64,000 nt of DNA. Source: Pseudopyrenochaeta lycopersici (lineage: Eukaryota > Ascomycota > Dothideomycetes > Pleosporales > Pseudopyrenochaetaceae). This document shows, piece by piece, positions 1 through 12,234 of the stretch. The notes under the pieces were generated by a model. It was not told the DNA's origin. It did no database searches and worked only from the letters and a program-made list of their open reading frames with translations. The position numbers were made by a program, and so were the translations under genes. Position 1 is the stretch's first letter, and each line of letters starts with the position of its first letter. The DNA is taken from contig NHZP01000010.1 of NCBI GenBank assembly GCA_003313425.1, forward strand, positions 1,488,001-1,552,000. Reading direction: 5' to 3'.

Positions 1-3000
1 ATTTCCTTATTTCTATTTTATCTTTTTCTTTATAAGTTTAGTAAGTAAGATAGATTTTTTAGAGAAGTCTTTAATAAACTGTTAGTTAAAGTTAATAAAT
101 CCTATAAATAACTATATATCTTTAACTATTTAGGTTTAGGCTATTCTTTTACTACTCTTATTTTTTCTTTACTTATCTTTACTCTATATACACCTACTAT
201 ATATCCTAAGAACTTAACTTCTTTCTTATAGAACTCGCATTTCTTAGGTTTAAGTAGTAACCTAAATCTTCCTAAGTAGGTAAGAACTATTTTAACGTGC
301 TTAATATGTTCCTGTAGATTATTAGAGTATATAAGGATATTATTAAGGTATATAGTAATAAATATATCTAGGTATTCTCTTAATATATTATTAATAAGTG
401 CCTAGTATATAGCTAGTGCGTTAGTAAGACTAAAAAGTATTACTATATACTTATAGTAGCTATAGCGTGTTCTAAACACAGTCTTCTATTCTTTACCTTC
501 CTTTATATAAATAAGGTTATACGCTCCTCTTAGGTCTAATACTATAAAGACTTTTATAAAGGCTAGTTAATCCTATAGTTCTACTATATTTAGTAAAAAG
601 TATTAATTCTTTATTATAATATTATTAAGCTTTTAGTAGTTAACGTATAATCTTAACTTCTTGTTCTTCTTTAGTATAAATAGTATAAGGTATCCTACTA
701 GTAACTATAATTCCTTAATAAATCCTTTTTTTAAGTTTATCTTAATATATTTACGTAGGGTTTTAAGTTCCTTTTCTAATAAACTGTAGATTAGGCTAAA
801 AGTTAGTTACTTTCCTTCTTATAGGATTATCTTATAATCCTAGGGTTAATATTTAGGCAGTACTTTTATAGTTATTTCTTCCTAAAAGAGTAACTTATAT
901 TCTTTATACTTATTAGGGATTACTAGAGTTACGCTTTACTCCTTAACTCTAGCTTATTAGTTTAAAGGCCTCCTATTAGTACCTGCTAAGTTAGAGCCTT
1001 ATATTCTAAGGTTATCCTTATTTAAAGTAAGGATTCTAATTATTATCTTCTTATCTACCTAGGCACTTAGCTGCAGCGTAGGCTTGCTTGTAGTTACGTC
1101 TATTCTATAGTATTTAAACGAGAACTTTTTCTTTTTCTAATCTATATCTAGACTATGTTCTCTTAACTATAAGAGTTCTAGTATTACATTATATTGTAAT
1201 AGTCTAAAAACGTCTAGGTTAATCGTTTCCTTATAGTTCTAGATAATAAGTTGCACGCTCTATACTTTATGTGTGATTATAGACTCTAATAGTATTAGTT
1301 ATCTATTAGCTACTATTAATAGATATAGTACTAATTTTAATAATAGGATAAGACTAGCTTATTCTATCGCTCGCGCAGAAATATAGCTCTATTATGCTCT
1401 AGAATCTACTAGTACCTTTATCTAGCTTCTATTAAGCTTAATATTTAGCTTAAGGAGTCCTTATGTGCCTATCGTATATAGAGTTTATAGTTCTTACCTA
1501 TTAGTAGGCGCGACTCTAAAAAAGGTTCCTCCTAATACCTGTTTAGTATCTTAATATCTTTATACTTAAGGCAGTTAGAGTTAAGGCACGTTTGCTATTA
1601 CTGCTAATTACATTCTCTATTAAAGACTAGCTGTATTACTATAGTAGCTGCAGAGTCGTTATTCCCTAGAAAGTAGAGGATAGTCGTCTTATCCTATAGG
1701 TAGTTGTCGCATCTAACTTTAGGACAGTTATACTATTAGTATTTGCATTAGTAAAACGAGTAAGGGAAATATCCCTATTCTATTTTACTTAAGTAGTGTA
1801 CTGTATACAGGTCTGTAGTGCAGAAAGACTAGTAAACGACACTATATCGCCTATTGCGTAGGTTTATTAAGTAGTCTAGTACTAGTTTCTATAGTCCTTT
1901 ATACATAGTATGTAGGGTCTAAGCTACCTTAGCGTGCTTATATATTTCTTAGGCTTCTTCTTCTATAAGATGCTAGAGGGGGTTAATATTCTCTTTATTA
2001 ACTTCCTACTATATTTATTATTTAAGCTAAGTATAAATATCTTATTTCTTATTATCTATAAGCACAATCTCGCTATAGGAGTTAACTTAAAGGTACCCTT
2101 ATTATACTTAGTCCTAAGTATTAGGTATATAGAAGGCGTCTTCCTATGTTAATAGTAGCATTATCTAGCGTTATAATACGTATTTAGGGGTCTTAACTAC
2201 TAGAGGCTCTAGTACCTATATTTATCTAGCTTATTAAAGTTTCTATAGTACGTCCCTAACGCTTATAGGTTACTATACTTCTTTAGCTTTTTCTACCTAT
2301 TCTTATATTATCTTCGTGTAATATTTAGAGTAATAGTAGTGTTCCTATAATATATCTTACATTACTTATTTAGCTAAGATAATTATACTTATTCCTTATG
2401 CTATAGCTACTTCCTATTCTTCTAGAGTTAGCGCATTAATATACTATACTTTATGCATGTATTACGCGCGTAGTTAGCAGTTAAGTTCTATAATATCTTT
2501 TTCTGCTTCTATAGGCGTAGATAGCCTTAGGGTTCCTAGTTAATATTAGCTCTAAAAGTTCTCTTCTTTTTATTCCTTAGTTAGGAGTACTGTAGTGTTG
2601 CTAAGGTCTTCCGCGGCATCTTTATAGACTAGGGACAGAGAGCTGTTACTCTCTTCCTTATCCTCGCTATGCTAGGTTCTAGGTATTCCCTTCTCAATAG
2701 GTCTCTAGTAAGGTGGCGGTGACATCTCCATATCTTAAGCCTTTTCCTCTTAAGTTGCGACAACTTCCTATGTTTCGTCGTCGCTATTTTCTTCTTTTAC
2801 GGCTAATATATTAATCTAGAGGGTTACTTTATTCTTTTATCTATAATCTTTTACTATATAGCCTTTCTTATTATAGTTAAAGCAAGTTATTTCTTTTTTC
2901 TTCCTGCCCTTACCTAACTTCTCCTTATTAAGGTTATCTAGATGTATTACCTTAGGGCCTGTAGATATATACTATCTAGGTACTCCTTATAGCTAATACT

Positions 3001-3716
3001 AGTATCGTAGGCAACTATTATTTAGCTTATTATAATAATCCTTCTAGAGTTTCTTATCTTCATTTATTTATCCTAGTAGTTGTCCTCTAAGTCGCACACA
3101 GAGCTTATAGAGTTCTACATCTAATTAGATAGTTTCGTTAATTAAGTTATCTAGCGTGTTAATACCTATACTAGAGCGCATTAGTTTAGTTTAGACGTCT
3201 GCTTTTAGGCCTTATTTATATATAGTTTTTAGGGTGTTATTATTCTAGTTAGTTTGTCTAGCATACCCTAAAAACTTATTAGCGTAGTTAGCTACAGACT
3301 AGGTTTGTTGCATATTCTAGATCTTACGTTCCGCGATAGTAGTCTCGTTTAGTAGTCTAAATGCCTGTCGCATACGTGTCTTAAATTCTTCTATATTTTT
3401 AAATATCTTAATCAGCTCCTTTAGTTTAATTCCTTTAGCTAGGTACTTAATTAGGTAAGGCTTTACCTATTTAGTAGCTTCGCCCCTTATATAACTCGTT
3501 ATAAGTACTGCTTAGTCGTCGTCATCTATAGTAGTTACATTAAACTTAAAGAACAGGTTAAACTAGAGTAGCTATTCTTTAAGCTTAAATTAGTCTCTAT
3601 AGAAGAGGTCTAGTTTAGTAACAGCGTTGCCTAGTCTAGTAGTATAGTAGGCTGCGTTTTCTATATAAGTGTTACTTATCTTAAGAGCGTTTAAAGTGTA
3701 AAGAATCTTTAGAAGC
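1..3716 (-). mobile_element. Ty3/gypsy element (Gypsy-1), RIP-mutated internal region, runs off left edge
   Basis: On the minus strand a gag-pol order is readable despite many stops. A zinc-knuckle remnant (C-x-N-Y-N-K-K-G) lies near 2860-2890. The reverse transcriptase catalytic box reads YLNNILIYS near 330-350, where YLDDILIYS is expected, and is followed by the usual EHIKHV and KKCEF stretches. D to N and Q to stop changes fit CpA-to-TpA mutation. RNase H and integrase would lie left of position 1. The region is AT-rich and no intact frame survives, so the copy is dead. The assignment to Ty3/gypsy rests on the RT motif and zinc knuckle. Confidence 0.85.
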
Positions 3717-4090
3717 TATTAGTAAGGATAACTAATAAGATTATAAGGTTAGTTCTCCTAGATAGAGTGAGGGACTAGATAGAAGGGGGTTTAATACTAA
3801 GATAGTAAGAGGGTGCTTCTGTAAAGAGTACTAAAGGTTAAGAATAATTAGTATTGCTATTACTATACTATAGAGTATAATATTAAGTTAAACACACTAA
3901 GCTATAAGGGCTTATTGTGATAACCTATATACACAACGCGCTCGTCGCGCTCGCCGCAAGCGCTGCGAGCGCTCGTCCTTGGCAGAGCGAGCGGTCACGT
4001 AACATGCGACAGAGTAGAACACTAGCGCTTCCTGACTGGCTGTCAGCTTCTGGGGCTCTTCCTCCCTGTCCAGGATTTCAGATCCTAACA
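3717..4090 (-). repeat. LTR of Gypsy-1 (5' LTR of the minus-strand element)
   Basis: On the minus strand it begins TGTTAGGATCTG and on the plus strand it begins TATTAG (mutated TGTTAG) and ends CCTAACA, so it has matching TG...CA ends. A diverged relative lies at about 34066-34290. The half facing the element interior (3717 to about 3930) is AT-rich and mutated, while the outer half (about 3930-4090) is GC-rich and apparently unmutated. The plus-strand open frame at 3917-4120 lies inside this LTR and is not a gene. Confidence 0.75.
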
Positions 4091-4759
4091 GTTACGTACC
4101 TAGCAGCGCAGATGCTCTAGATAACTGTAACCTACTCGCGATTGCCTAGCTAAATAAGCTTAGGTTAAGCGCGTTTCTCTAAGCCTATAATAACTTTTAT
4201 AGAGCTAATAATACCTATCTAGAAGCTAGTTTTATTAAAGTTATATATATTATTATTATAAACGCTGTACTTAGCTTTAGTGTCCTTAACTAGCTTAAAC
4301 TACGCGCTAATTTTCTCTAGATCTTTCTAGAGTATCCTCTAACAGTCCTTTACTTAGTTAAAAGCTATTTTAAGCTTATCTAAACGCGTTACAAATCTCT
4401 TAACCTATTACTTGCCTACTAGCTCTCTACCGCGTACAGCCAGCAGTTTATCTGCTATATCTGCTACCTTACACAGCTAAGGCGCAAATCTTTACAAATT
4501 AAGGTTAAGGATATATTAGATAATTATCTGCTCTTTAGTGCGCGTAAGCATCTAGTAATTAGGCTAGCAATTAGCTTGAGTAGGGGTTCTATTGTATCTT
4601 TACTGCAGGGTTAATTAGGTAACGTTAAACGCCTCAGCAGCCCGTTAGACACTTTTAAATTAGCCTTAATTTATAGCCTAGAGAGTAAGCTCTATCCTGC
4701 CTTTGTTTTAAGATTAATTTAACTAAGTTAGTTAAGATATTACGCGTAGTAGTAGTCAT
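4091..4759 (-). pseudogene. pogo/Fot1-type transposase, 5' half, interrupted by Gypsy-1
   Basis: Read from a start at 4759 on the minus strand, the frame carries features of fungal pogo/Fot1 transposases. These are a helix-turn-helix stretch with NRTPTQAN, a CENP-B-like segment with RFVTRLDKLK, and the start of the DDE domain (VYNNNIYNF, where D is expected, then IGIISSIKV and PKLIQLGNREQVTVIQ). Most stops are TAG/TAA where Gln is usual. The frame ends exactly where the Gypsy-1 LTR begins, so the rest of the transposon should lie left of the window. This is a dead copy; the family call is from recognised motifs only. Confidence 0.7.
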
Positions 4760-5730
4760 GTTAGGTGCTAAGAGATTTTAGCTCACTTAATAGTGTAGCG
4801 CACTTAATAATAGAATACGTTAGCTTTTTAAAGTTAGTTTTCTAAACTTAAGAAAATTATTAAAAAAGTTCTTAAACTTCTTATATAAGTTATTATATAA
4901 AGCTTTATAGTTTTAAAGTACTTTATATATATAATTTCTTTATTATTATACTAAAATATATATATTCTTACTATAGTATATAAGACTATAAGCTATTTTA
5001 TAGTAAAACTTTAAAATAATACTAAAAAGCTTTTATTATTATATACTATATAGTAAGTGTTGAAAACAACGCGCTGTGACCTAGGGTACGGTAGGCTCAC
5101 GTGCGCGCTTACGCGCACGCTTACGCGCACGCTCACAAGCAAGCTAATAGGCAAGCTTACGTAGAAGACACCTAAAGGTAGACTCACGCACGCGTACACG
5201 CTGCTTACGCTCCTACTATATAATAGCCCCTGTAATAGGCCGTGCTTAGCTCTCCTAAAGCCTCCTAGAAAAACAGTAGTCTATCTCATAGATTACCTAC
5301 GTAACTGTTACTAAGCTCTCTCTTTTTCCTCTATAGTAAGAAAGTATATATTTTAGTATAATAGTAAAATAACTATATAAATAAGTTAAGTTAATACTTA
5401 AAACTTTTATAAATTATTTTATATAATTAATATTATAATAATTATTTCTAGTTTAAAAATATACTTTTAATACCTAATAATTTAATATATTAATTTTATT
5501 AGCTATTATAATAAATACTTAAAGTTTTATAGTAATTATACTTATTAATATTATATAGTTAAGTATTTTAGCTTTTTTTAAGCTATAACATTAAACTTAT
5601 ATAACTCTTTTAATACTAGCTTAAATTTAATAATTATTTCTTTAAATTATTACTAATACTTTAGATATTTATATACTAAATTTTTAAAAGTATTACTTAT
5701 TTAGATAGGAAGATAGAAGGATTTAAGTGT
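4760..5730. other. AT-rich repeat-derived DNA without a recognisable gene
   Basis: This is probably the 5' flank of the pogo element followed by heavily mutated DNA of more than 75% A+T. Within it 5055-5225 is a GC-richer patch. It includes short alternating GCTTACGCGCAC-like repeats at about 5098-5140. No coding region can be supported. Confidence 0.6.
5098..5140. repeat. short GC-rich tandem repeat
   Basis: Three imperfect copies of a 12-base unit (GCTTACGCGCAC type) lie next to each other. They form a CpG-rich island inside otherwise AT-rich DNA. Confidence 0.55.
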
Positions 5731-6897
5731 TCTTAAAAACCGCGTGTATTAGGTGGGGACGTGCATCAGGTGGTGGAACACGTTAGTGTCTTGGCGGAGA
5801 AAAATTCCTAGATGAGCTAGATAGTGGATACTTCGGCGTTGCGCATTCTACACCAGCAGAGGAATCCGGCTTTGGTTTTGAAAAGAAAAGCTAGAATTTG
5901 GGTTAAGTGCACCTATATTTGATGAACTAGCTTGATTCTCTTGTCACTGTCGCATGCAAAGGTGACTAGGGAATACGAACTGAGTACCGCATGTTAATCT
6001 TTCTCCAGCTTGCGAGAAAGGACCGCAAGAGAACAAATCAGATATTTGATGAAAACAAGAGTTGTTTGCTTATCGACATGATGTTACATAGCGAAAATTT
6101 TGAAGAATAGGGTAATGTCTGTAACCCTTGACCCTCTCATCATCTCCTACTACATAAGCTAGTGCCCTATCTCATATGATCGTTAAATTAGTTTCTACTC
6201 ATATTTATTCATCGATTGGAGAAATGTTTTTAATATAGTAGATCTTCCTGTTAATATATCTCTTCTCCTTGTTCGTGTAAGAGAATTAGGGCGACTTTTT
6301 ATAGCTAATAAAGCAAGCCTAGAATATCTACTGTCTCTTTTCGTGTAGAAAATAAGTATTAGTTAACGTCTTACTAGAAAGTTTATTAAAGAGAATAAAG
6401 CTAATACCCACTTTAAATAACTGGATGAAACAGTGCAAGAACGCGTTTGAGGCTGGGTACGACTCAGATTAAGTGATTATTTACAAGGAGCCGAAAAGAG
6501 CTATACGGGAAACCCTACCTTATGCTATTTTCACAAATTTCATTAAGTCAGGTTTTCCCAAGGCCCAAAGGTCATGCGGGAAGATACAATGTGTGTAGGA
6601 ACGATCGTATAACACTTTCACTTTCGTAATACTACGACAGAAGTGTTAAATTGCTTTGAAACTTACTTATTGTTGCAACAATACCGACTTCAATTCTTAA
6701 AGGCAAGAGATTAATCTTTTGCTTCGCCACGCTTATTAATCAGCAGAGCGCCTGTTTAAATAGACTGGAATTAATACAAACACTGTCCAAGTTTAATGGC
6801 CAACCTCCTCAAGCCATTCAAACGTTTATAAGAAACATCGTGTTCGCTAACTCGAGTCGATGTAACTGAGGAAAGCCGAGGCTATTCCCTTCCGACC
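5731..6897. other. intergenic, transition from mutated DNA to ordinary genomic DNA
   Basis: Base composition changes to about 40-45% GC near 5.73 kb. No open frame with recognisable protein similarity is seen on either strand. The right part would be the 3' flank of the HET-domain gene. Confidence 0.5.
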
Positions 6898-9060
6898 TTA
6901 TACGATCACCATAAACGCGCATGCCTCAGCTCTAAACATCTGCCCGTGCATGCAACCATGCACATAACACGCTCCAATGATTTCCCAATTTCCTCCTTGT
7001 TTCTCACGTCTCACAACGAAAGGAACCTTTCCCCCTTCTAAAATTACGACGGAATCACCCCTACGGCTACCTTTGGGGGCCAACCCTATGAGACTTTTAC
7101 TCACCGTGGAAAACATAGCCCTGTTCCCCGTGTATATTTTGGCCCTCGCCAGAAAATTGATTGACACCCCGGCGCCCGCCGTGGCCTTGTACGCATTCCA
7201 CGCTGTCAAGGCCATGGGCCGTAACCATGGCTGTACCGCTAGATTTTGATATAATGTAAATGCCGACCGCATGGATCCGTAAAAGTCCATGAAGTACTTT
7301 CTCTCTTGCACTAGTCCATGAGCGTAATGGCCGCACCGTATCGTCTGCCAAAATACATCTAAGAGTGGCTCACCCGTGAAGTACAGCCTGCCAGACTCGG
7401 CACCTGAGAGATCTAGCCAGTCGTACATACGCTCCAGATTACGGAGGACATCGTTCATTTGGTTCGCCTGGGGTTCGTCGACCCACCACTGGTCAGGGGG
7501 TCGTCTGTAGTCGTCGGCCCAGATGCCGACACGACCAATCTTATCCAGTTCTAGTCCACGGACCCTCAGCCCTGGTCCATCGGGAGTGACAAGATCAAAC
7601 TAGTATTTCGTGTCTCCACTTGCCCTAAATTGGGTAGGTTCTTGGTCAAGAGGGAACATGTACGCTGGAGTTTTGGATGGTCCCGACAAGACGCCCATAT
7701 TAAAAGACGTCTGTCCACGAAGCATTTTCTTGTCCTCAAAATGCTGAATAGAAACGGTAGAATCGGGTAGTGACCAATCTGGGACCCATGATGGAAGCAT
7801 GGGTCGCTCTTCATGCCGCTTTTTGCCCCTGTCGGTCTCTTTGGTTACCTCGGTCGCAAGTGGGTACCGGCCTGCCATGGATACAATGTCAAGATTCTCG
7901 TGCTCGCAGAGGAACTTGATCGCGACAGCCCTGTACAACTCCCGCTCTGAGATGCCTGTCCTGACCTTGATATCTAGCCCTCCGCGCCCCGCCCCACTAT
8001 CCGCGGCCAAATCCAACACAGCGTAGATCTTGTCTTTTGCATCTCCAGCATCACGGTGTCGAAAGTGGGCCAAAAGATTCAGCAACGGTGCCTTAGCCTG
8101 GGCGGTCTGTTCCGACTTGAGACCATACAACATGATGAGGGGATTCTTGCCCCAGCTGGCGACCAAGTTGTCGGTACCTGAAGATGCCAAGAAAGCGCTG
8201 GCGTTCATCATTTCGATTTCGCTGACTTTGTATCGCCCACACAGGAAGACGACAGATCTCGCGACCACGTGCTCCTGGATGGTCCATACGCGACCGAACC
8301 AAGGGCGTTGTAAGAGCCGGTAGAACGCCCGAAGCTGGAGTTTGAGCTCATCAGGCGATTGGAACCCTAACATGAACCAGTCTTGCATTGACATGGTCAA
8401 CGCCGACGCATTTGGCCACACCGTAAGGGCATTTGCGCACTTGAGGATGGCAGGAATGGCGTGCTCAATATCTACTGGGCCCGTATATTCCTGCCATGTT
8501 ATTCCTTCTGGTTTGACGGCGGGTTTATCCTCGCCGAGCCAGATGATGACCTGCGTAGCGCGCTGGTAGAGCTCTGCCATAAGGGGAATTTGTTGGGCCT
8601 TTTCTTCGCTTTGCTTTGCTTGGTTGATGCAAATGCCGTCTGCCCACAAATACTGGGTCATGACCGTGGGATGATGCTTCTTCAAGGTCTCCAATGCGAT
8701 GTATAGGCTCCGAGTAATTTCCAGGGTCTTGTCATTGCAGCGGATGGTAACCTTGTCGAGCGCGTCACCCCATGTGTAGGAAAGTGCTGAGAATGATGGC
8801 ATACCATCGAGAAGGGGTACCCTAGTCAAGCGGCAGCTGAGACCATACGCGGGTCCCGACTGTGGTGGGAAAGGCGCAGCCGTGTTTCCACATCCGTAGA
8901 CAGGATGTACCCAACCAGGCGATACGGTTATTTCAAGTAGGCGGATGTAGTTGACGTCATTCTCCTTATTCACGGGCACGGAGTCGTAGTTGAAGATAGG
9001 AGACTCAGAGTCTGGCGGCCACTGTAAAAGAAATGGACTCGTCGCCCATGGAAAAGCCAT
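6898..9060 (-). pseudogene. HET-domain (heterokaryon incompatibility) gene with one in-frame stop
   Basis: HET-domain proteins mediate non-self recognition and cell death when genetically different hyphae fuse. The frame starts at 9060 and has the classic HET blocks: LSYTWGD at residues 93-99, WADGICINQ at 139-147 and LYQRATQVIIWLG at 164-176. A TAG at 7600-7602 (codon 487) stops it, but the frame continues open for 47 codons into a further 186 codons ending at 6898. That tail includes GDSVVILEGGKVPFVVRR and GACYVHG, the usual C-terminal signature of HET proteins, so both halves belong to one gene of about 720 codons. CAG to TAG is a RIP-type change. No intron with a good GT donor removes the stop in frame. 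It could instead be expressed as a 486-residue protein that still has the whole HET domain. Confidence 0.85.
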
Positions 9061-10310
9061 TCTGGATGGGGTGCCTTGTTAAGCCTAAGCTCCAATATCG
9101 TATAAATTAATGAAGTTGCGACACAGCCTACTCTTATGTATATGTAGCTCACCAAAATGGGGTATGGCCGGAACCTGGGTCACTTTATTGAGGTGAATAG
9201 TGTTAGATACAAAGCTCCGACGGCTAGGCATGCCCCTGCATAATGTATAAAGGCATCAGATGTCGTCCTAGATGCTGTGAATCGACTGTAACGGGCGTAT
9301 CTTAAACGGGGGTAAATCGGTGAGGTTAATAATGTATTCTTAGAAAGAATCCTGAGAAAAGGAAGTTTCCACACCTCCTCTCCGTGATCGTCCTTCTGCC
9401 TAAGTAGTTCAAGACCCAAGACAGTGCGGCTGAAAGAGCATGGTTGCTACCCCGCTTCACGTGCAATCCAGTCTGGCGTCACACTAATGCCTATTTATCT
9501 TATAAAACCTATGTCCCCCTTTTCAGTTCATATATGTGTCTCCTGTGCGAACACCTGAAGCCTCAGGTAGCCGCAAGGAGATATGTCCATCACACAATCG
9601 ACATCCCGTCGTATCCGGCCCTGTAAGGCCCAACGGCGCATAACTTCAGCAGGCTGGAAGATTTTATAGGCTGGCACCTATAGAGGAGCAGCAAAGCCAT
9701 TGAGGAGTGTTTCACTGGTGTCTTCACCCTTGTCATTAAGATGCACCCTTCGCTAGTAACATCAACTTCAATACTGCTTCGCACGTATCCCTCCTACATC
9801 CCCTATGTGCTTGAAAGTTTTCCTCAATTTAAATAATTGAGGAATTCAAAAGTTTGGCCCATCCAAAACCGTTCTGAGAGACTTGGTTATAGTATTTGAC
9901 GCTATTACGGGCACTGTCACCTCAGAGGACCTGATTGGAAGGAAATTCGAGTTTGTGAACACATCATGGTAAGCGAGTGGCCGATGCAAGCGAATGGACT
10001 ACCCACATGTACAACCACTGCTCAGTCTGAACTTTAACATCGTAAAATCTACATAGTCTCATGAAAAGCTAGTTGAGTTTGAACTGGTGGAGTTATATTT
10101 GATGGAAGGCGCGTTGCCTAAATCTGGTTGAGTGGCCCGTTCGCTCCCATGGGCGGCTCGTTCTATTGGTTCCAATCTCGCCGTTCAAACCGAGTCGTTC
10201 AAACCAATATATCTCGCAAATATGATTTACTCAATGTGCGAGTAGTCACTTTTACGTATCACGTAATAATATCAGCTTCGAAGCACTACGCAGCTTCTGC
10301 CTCCACTGTT
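9061..10310. other. intergenic, no gene recognised
   Basis: Short open frames on both strands lack any recognisable domain or plausible gene structure. The first few hundred bases are the upstream region of the HET gene. The last part is the 3' flank of the phosphoesterase gene. Confidence 0.5.
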
Positions 10311-11966
10311 CTATTGAAGTGGTGGTTCAACCACCGCTCCACTTTCCACAAGCACCAGCTCATCAACTCTGTCTGTGGCATATTCGACCCGCATCCATGT
10401 TTTCAAGTTCCCAATATCTGTATCGAGCTGCCAAATCCGCTGCGTTTTCTGTGGCAGTAGAGCGCAAAAATCATTAGCATGATCGTGCCCGCACCCTAAT
10501 GCTGATATGCCTCCTTCGACTAAGGCGTTGTAGAGGTGGGTATTAACGCTGGGGCACTCAGTAGGTTCTCCTCGGTGGCCACTATGTATATTGAGGCGAC
10601 GGTTTTTGAACTCTGGTAGAGGAATGTGTAGGAACGCCAGAGATAGAGGAAACCGGTTGGCGATGTTGGCCTTCTCGAGCGCGCTTGGTTGCGCCTGGGA
10701 AATGTTCTTAACCCAGTCAATTTGGGTTTGCTTGATAGGATCATAATCGGGGTTATGTATCATGCTTGGGATCTGACCGTGCGAATCTAAAAAATACAAA
10801 GTCGCCAACGTTTGATGTGATGGGCTGGGAGCAAGGACTTGAAGGACGAAATTGCCAACACCGTCAACCTGCTCTGGACCTGACTGGCAGAGGCTGAAAG
10901 GCAGATCCTGAAGTAATGATATCTGTGCCATTCCTGTGACCTAATCAGCAGGAATGGGCGGTTTATAAGGAATGCGTAAGTAGTTTGTGTATCAAAGCAG
11001 TTTACACCACTCATGGGGGTGTGTTGTCGATCAATAGCTCTGTGTGGTTGTCCAATGAAAAACTAACTTACGTGACAATGCGTGAGTTCCCTCGCTATCA
11101 TGATTGCCAAATACTGCTGCGAATGGAATTGTACGCTCTATGATAGGAGCCACCACTTTGAAGAGGGCAGATTGGCTGTCGGGGAGGTCGTGGTGCAATT
11201 GATCTCCAGTCAGGATCACAAGGTCTGGTTTTTCGATATCCAATACATTTCTAATGAATTCCACGGTAAGCGGGTCAGCTTCGCTCTCTGGCAGTTTCTT
11301 TCCATCCGCACCAATAGCATCTTTGCATACTCCAACGCCGGTGACCATGTGTGTGTCAGATATCTGGACAACCTTGAATTTGCCATCCTCCTTAACTCTC
11401 AATGCTGTCCGATCTAGTCTAGGCTTAGCCCTACTGTAGAGGACACTTAACCTCGCAATTGGAACATTTTGCTGGGCTTTCAGGTGGAGTGATGGTTGCA
11501 TGAGAGCCCATTGGGGTCGTGGGTCAACTGCATCTACTCCGAAGAGGATGTCCATCTCTGTCACAATCTTGTCAATCTTGCCTGTGAATTTGCTTCTCAG
11601 CACCCAGATCCCGCCATTTCGACTCTCCCATAAAAGCCCTGAGCTAGAGTTGGGAGGTTCCTCGCCGACTCTTATATCTGTAACCACCAAGGTCTCAGCT
11701 GTAAGCTCTTCCTCATTTGCCACTGCTACATATAGCCATGCCCTCTGCTGAGATGTGTAGAGGTAAAGATCTTTGTTTATGCGTTTCCATCTTTGCAGAT
11801 CTGGTTCGGGCTCGGAAGAGGGGAAGATGTATACGTCCAGATTAGTGACAACTGGGCGAGCCACAACAGCATTTGTAGCAGGAGTGGGCGGTATCACCCG
11901 TTTCAAGGACATAACTCTAAGGAGCTCAACAGTATGAAAATTATGGCTAAGAAGAGTGTGACTCAT
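10311..11966 (-). CDS. calcineurin-like metallophosphoesterase, Dcr2-related, apparently missing its N-terminal anchor
   Basis: Two exons (11072-11966 and 10933-10311) are joined by a 138 bp intron (GTAAGT...CACAG, 10934-11071, phase 1), giving 505 aa. The metal-binding blocks of the family are all present: QISDTH at 202-206, LTGD near 252-255, GNHD at 287-290, FLHIPLPE near 399-406 and GCGHDH at 446-451. The best match by pattern is the fungal Dcr2 phosphatase group, secretory-pathway or vacuolar phosphoesterases usually with an N-terminal transmembrane anchor. Here the protein starts with no hydrophobic segment. Mutated AT-rich DNA begins about 150 bp upstream, so the first exon may have been lost or replaced. 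A second in-frame Met lies at residue 19. The catalytic part looks intact. Confidence 0.85.
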
Positions 11967-12119
11967 GAAACAAGCTTGACAGATGTATTCTCCATTATCT
12001 CGTTTGGCGAAGTGAGCCTCAAGAAGCGTGATCTTGGCTACAACGCACGTGGCTGGGAATTAAACCACATCTGTACTTGGCTTGCCGAGGCTCACCTCGT
12101 AACGATCGTACCCTCGTAA

Positions 12120-12234
12120 CGCACGCTCCAAACATCAAACCCACCAACTTAAGGCTATTAAGCCTCATATTATAGCTATTACCGCAATTTTTTCTAGTAG
12201 ATTAATTTATAAGGCTAATAGCTATCTAGAGTTA
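12120..12234. other. short AT-rich mutated patch
   Basis: About 115 bases with RIP-like composition sit between the 5' end of the phosphoesterase gene and the truncated F-box-like fragment. It abuts the broken end of both, so it probably marks an old insertion or rearrangement. Confidence 0.4.

Noticed and set aside
3917..4120. Plus-strand 67-codon frame with Ala/Ser-rich start
   Set aside because: It lies in the unmutated outer half of the Gypsy-1 LTR and crosses its boundary.
7600..7700. An intron hiding the HET in-frame stop
   Set aside because: The only in-phase possibility (93 bp, donor GTCTTG) has a poor donor; the 64-bp GTACAT...CTAG option breaks the frame.
6977..8706. Plus-strand open frames across the HET gene
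   Set aside because: They are antisense shadows of the HET coding strand and carry no domain of their own.
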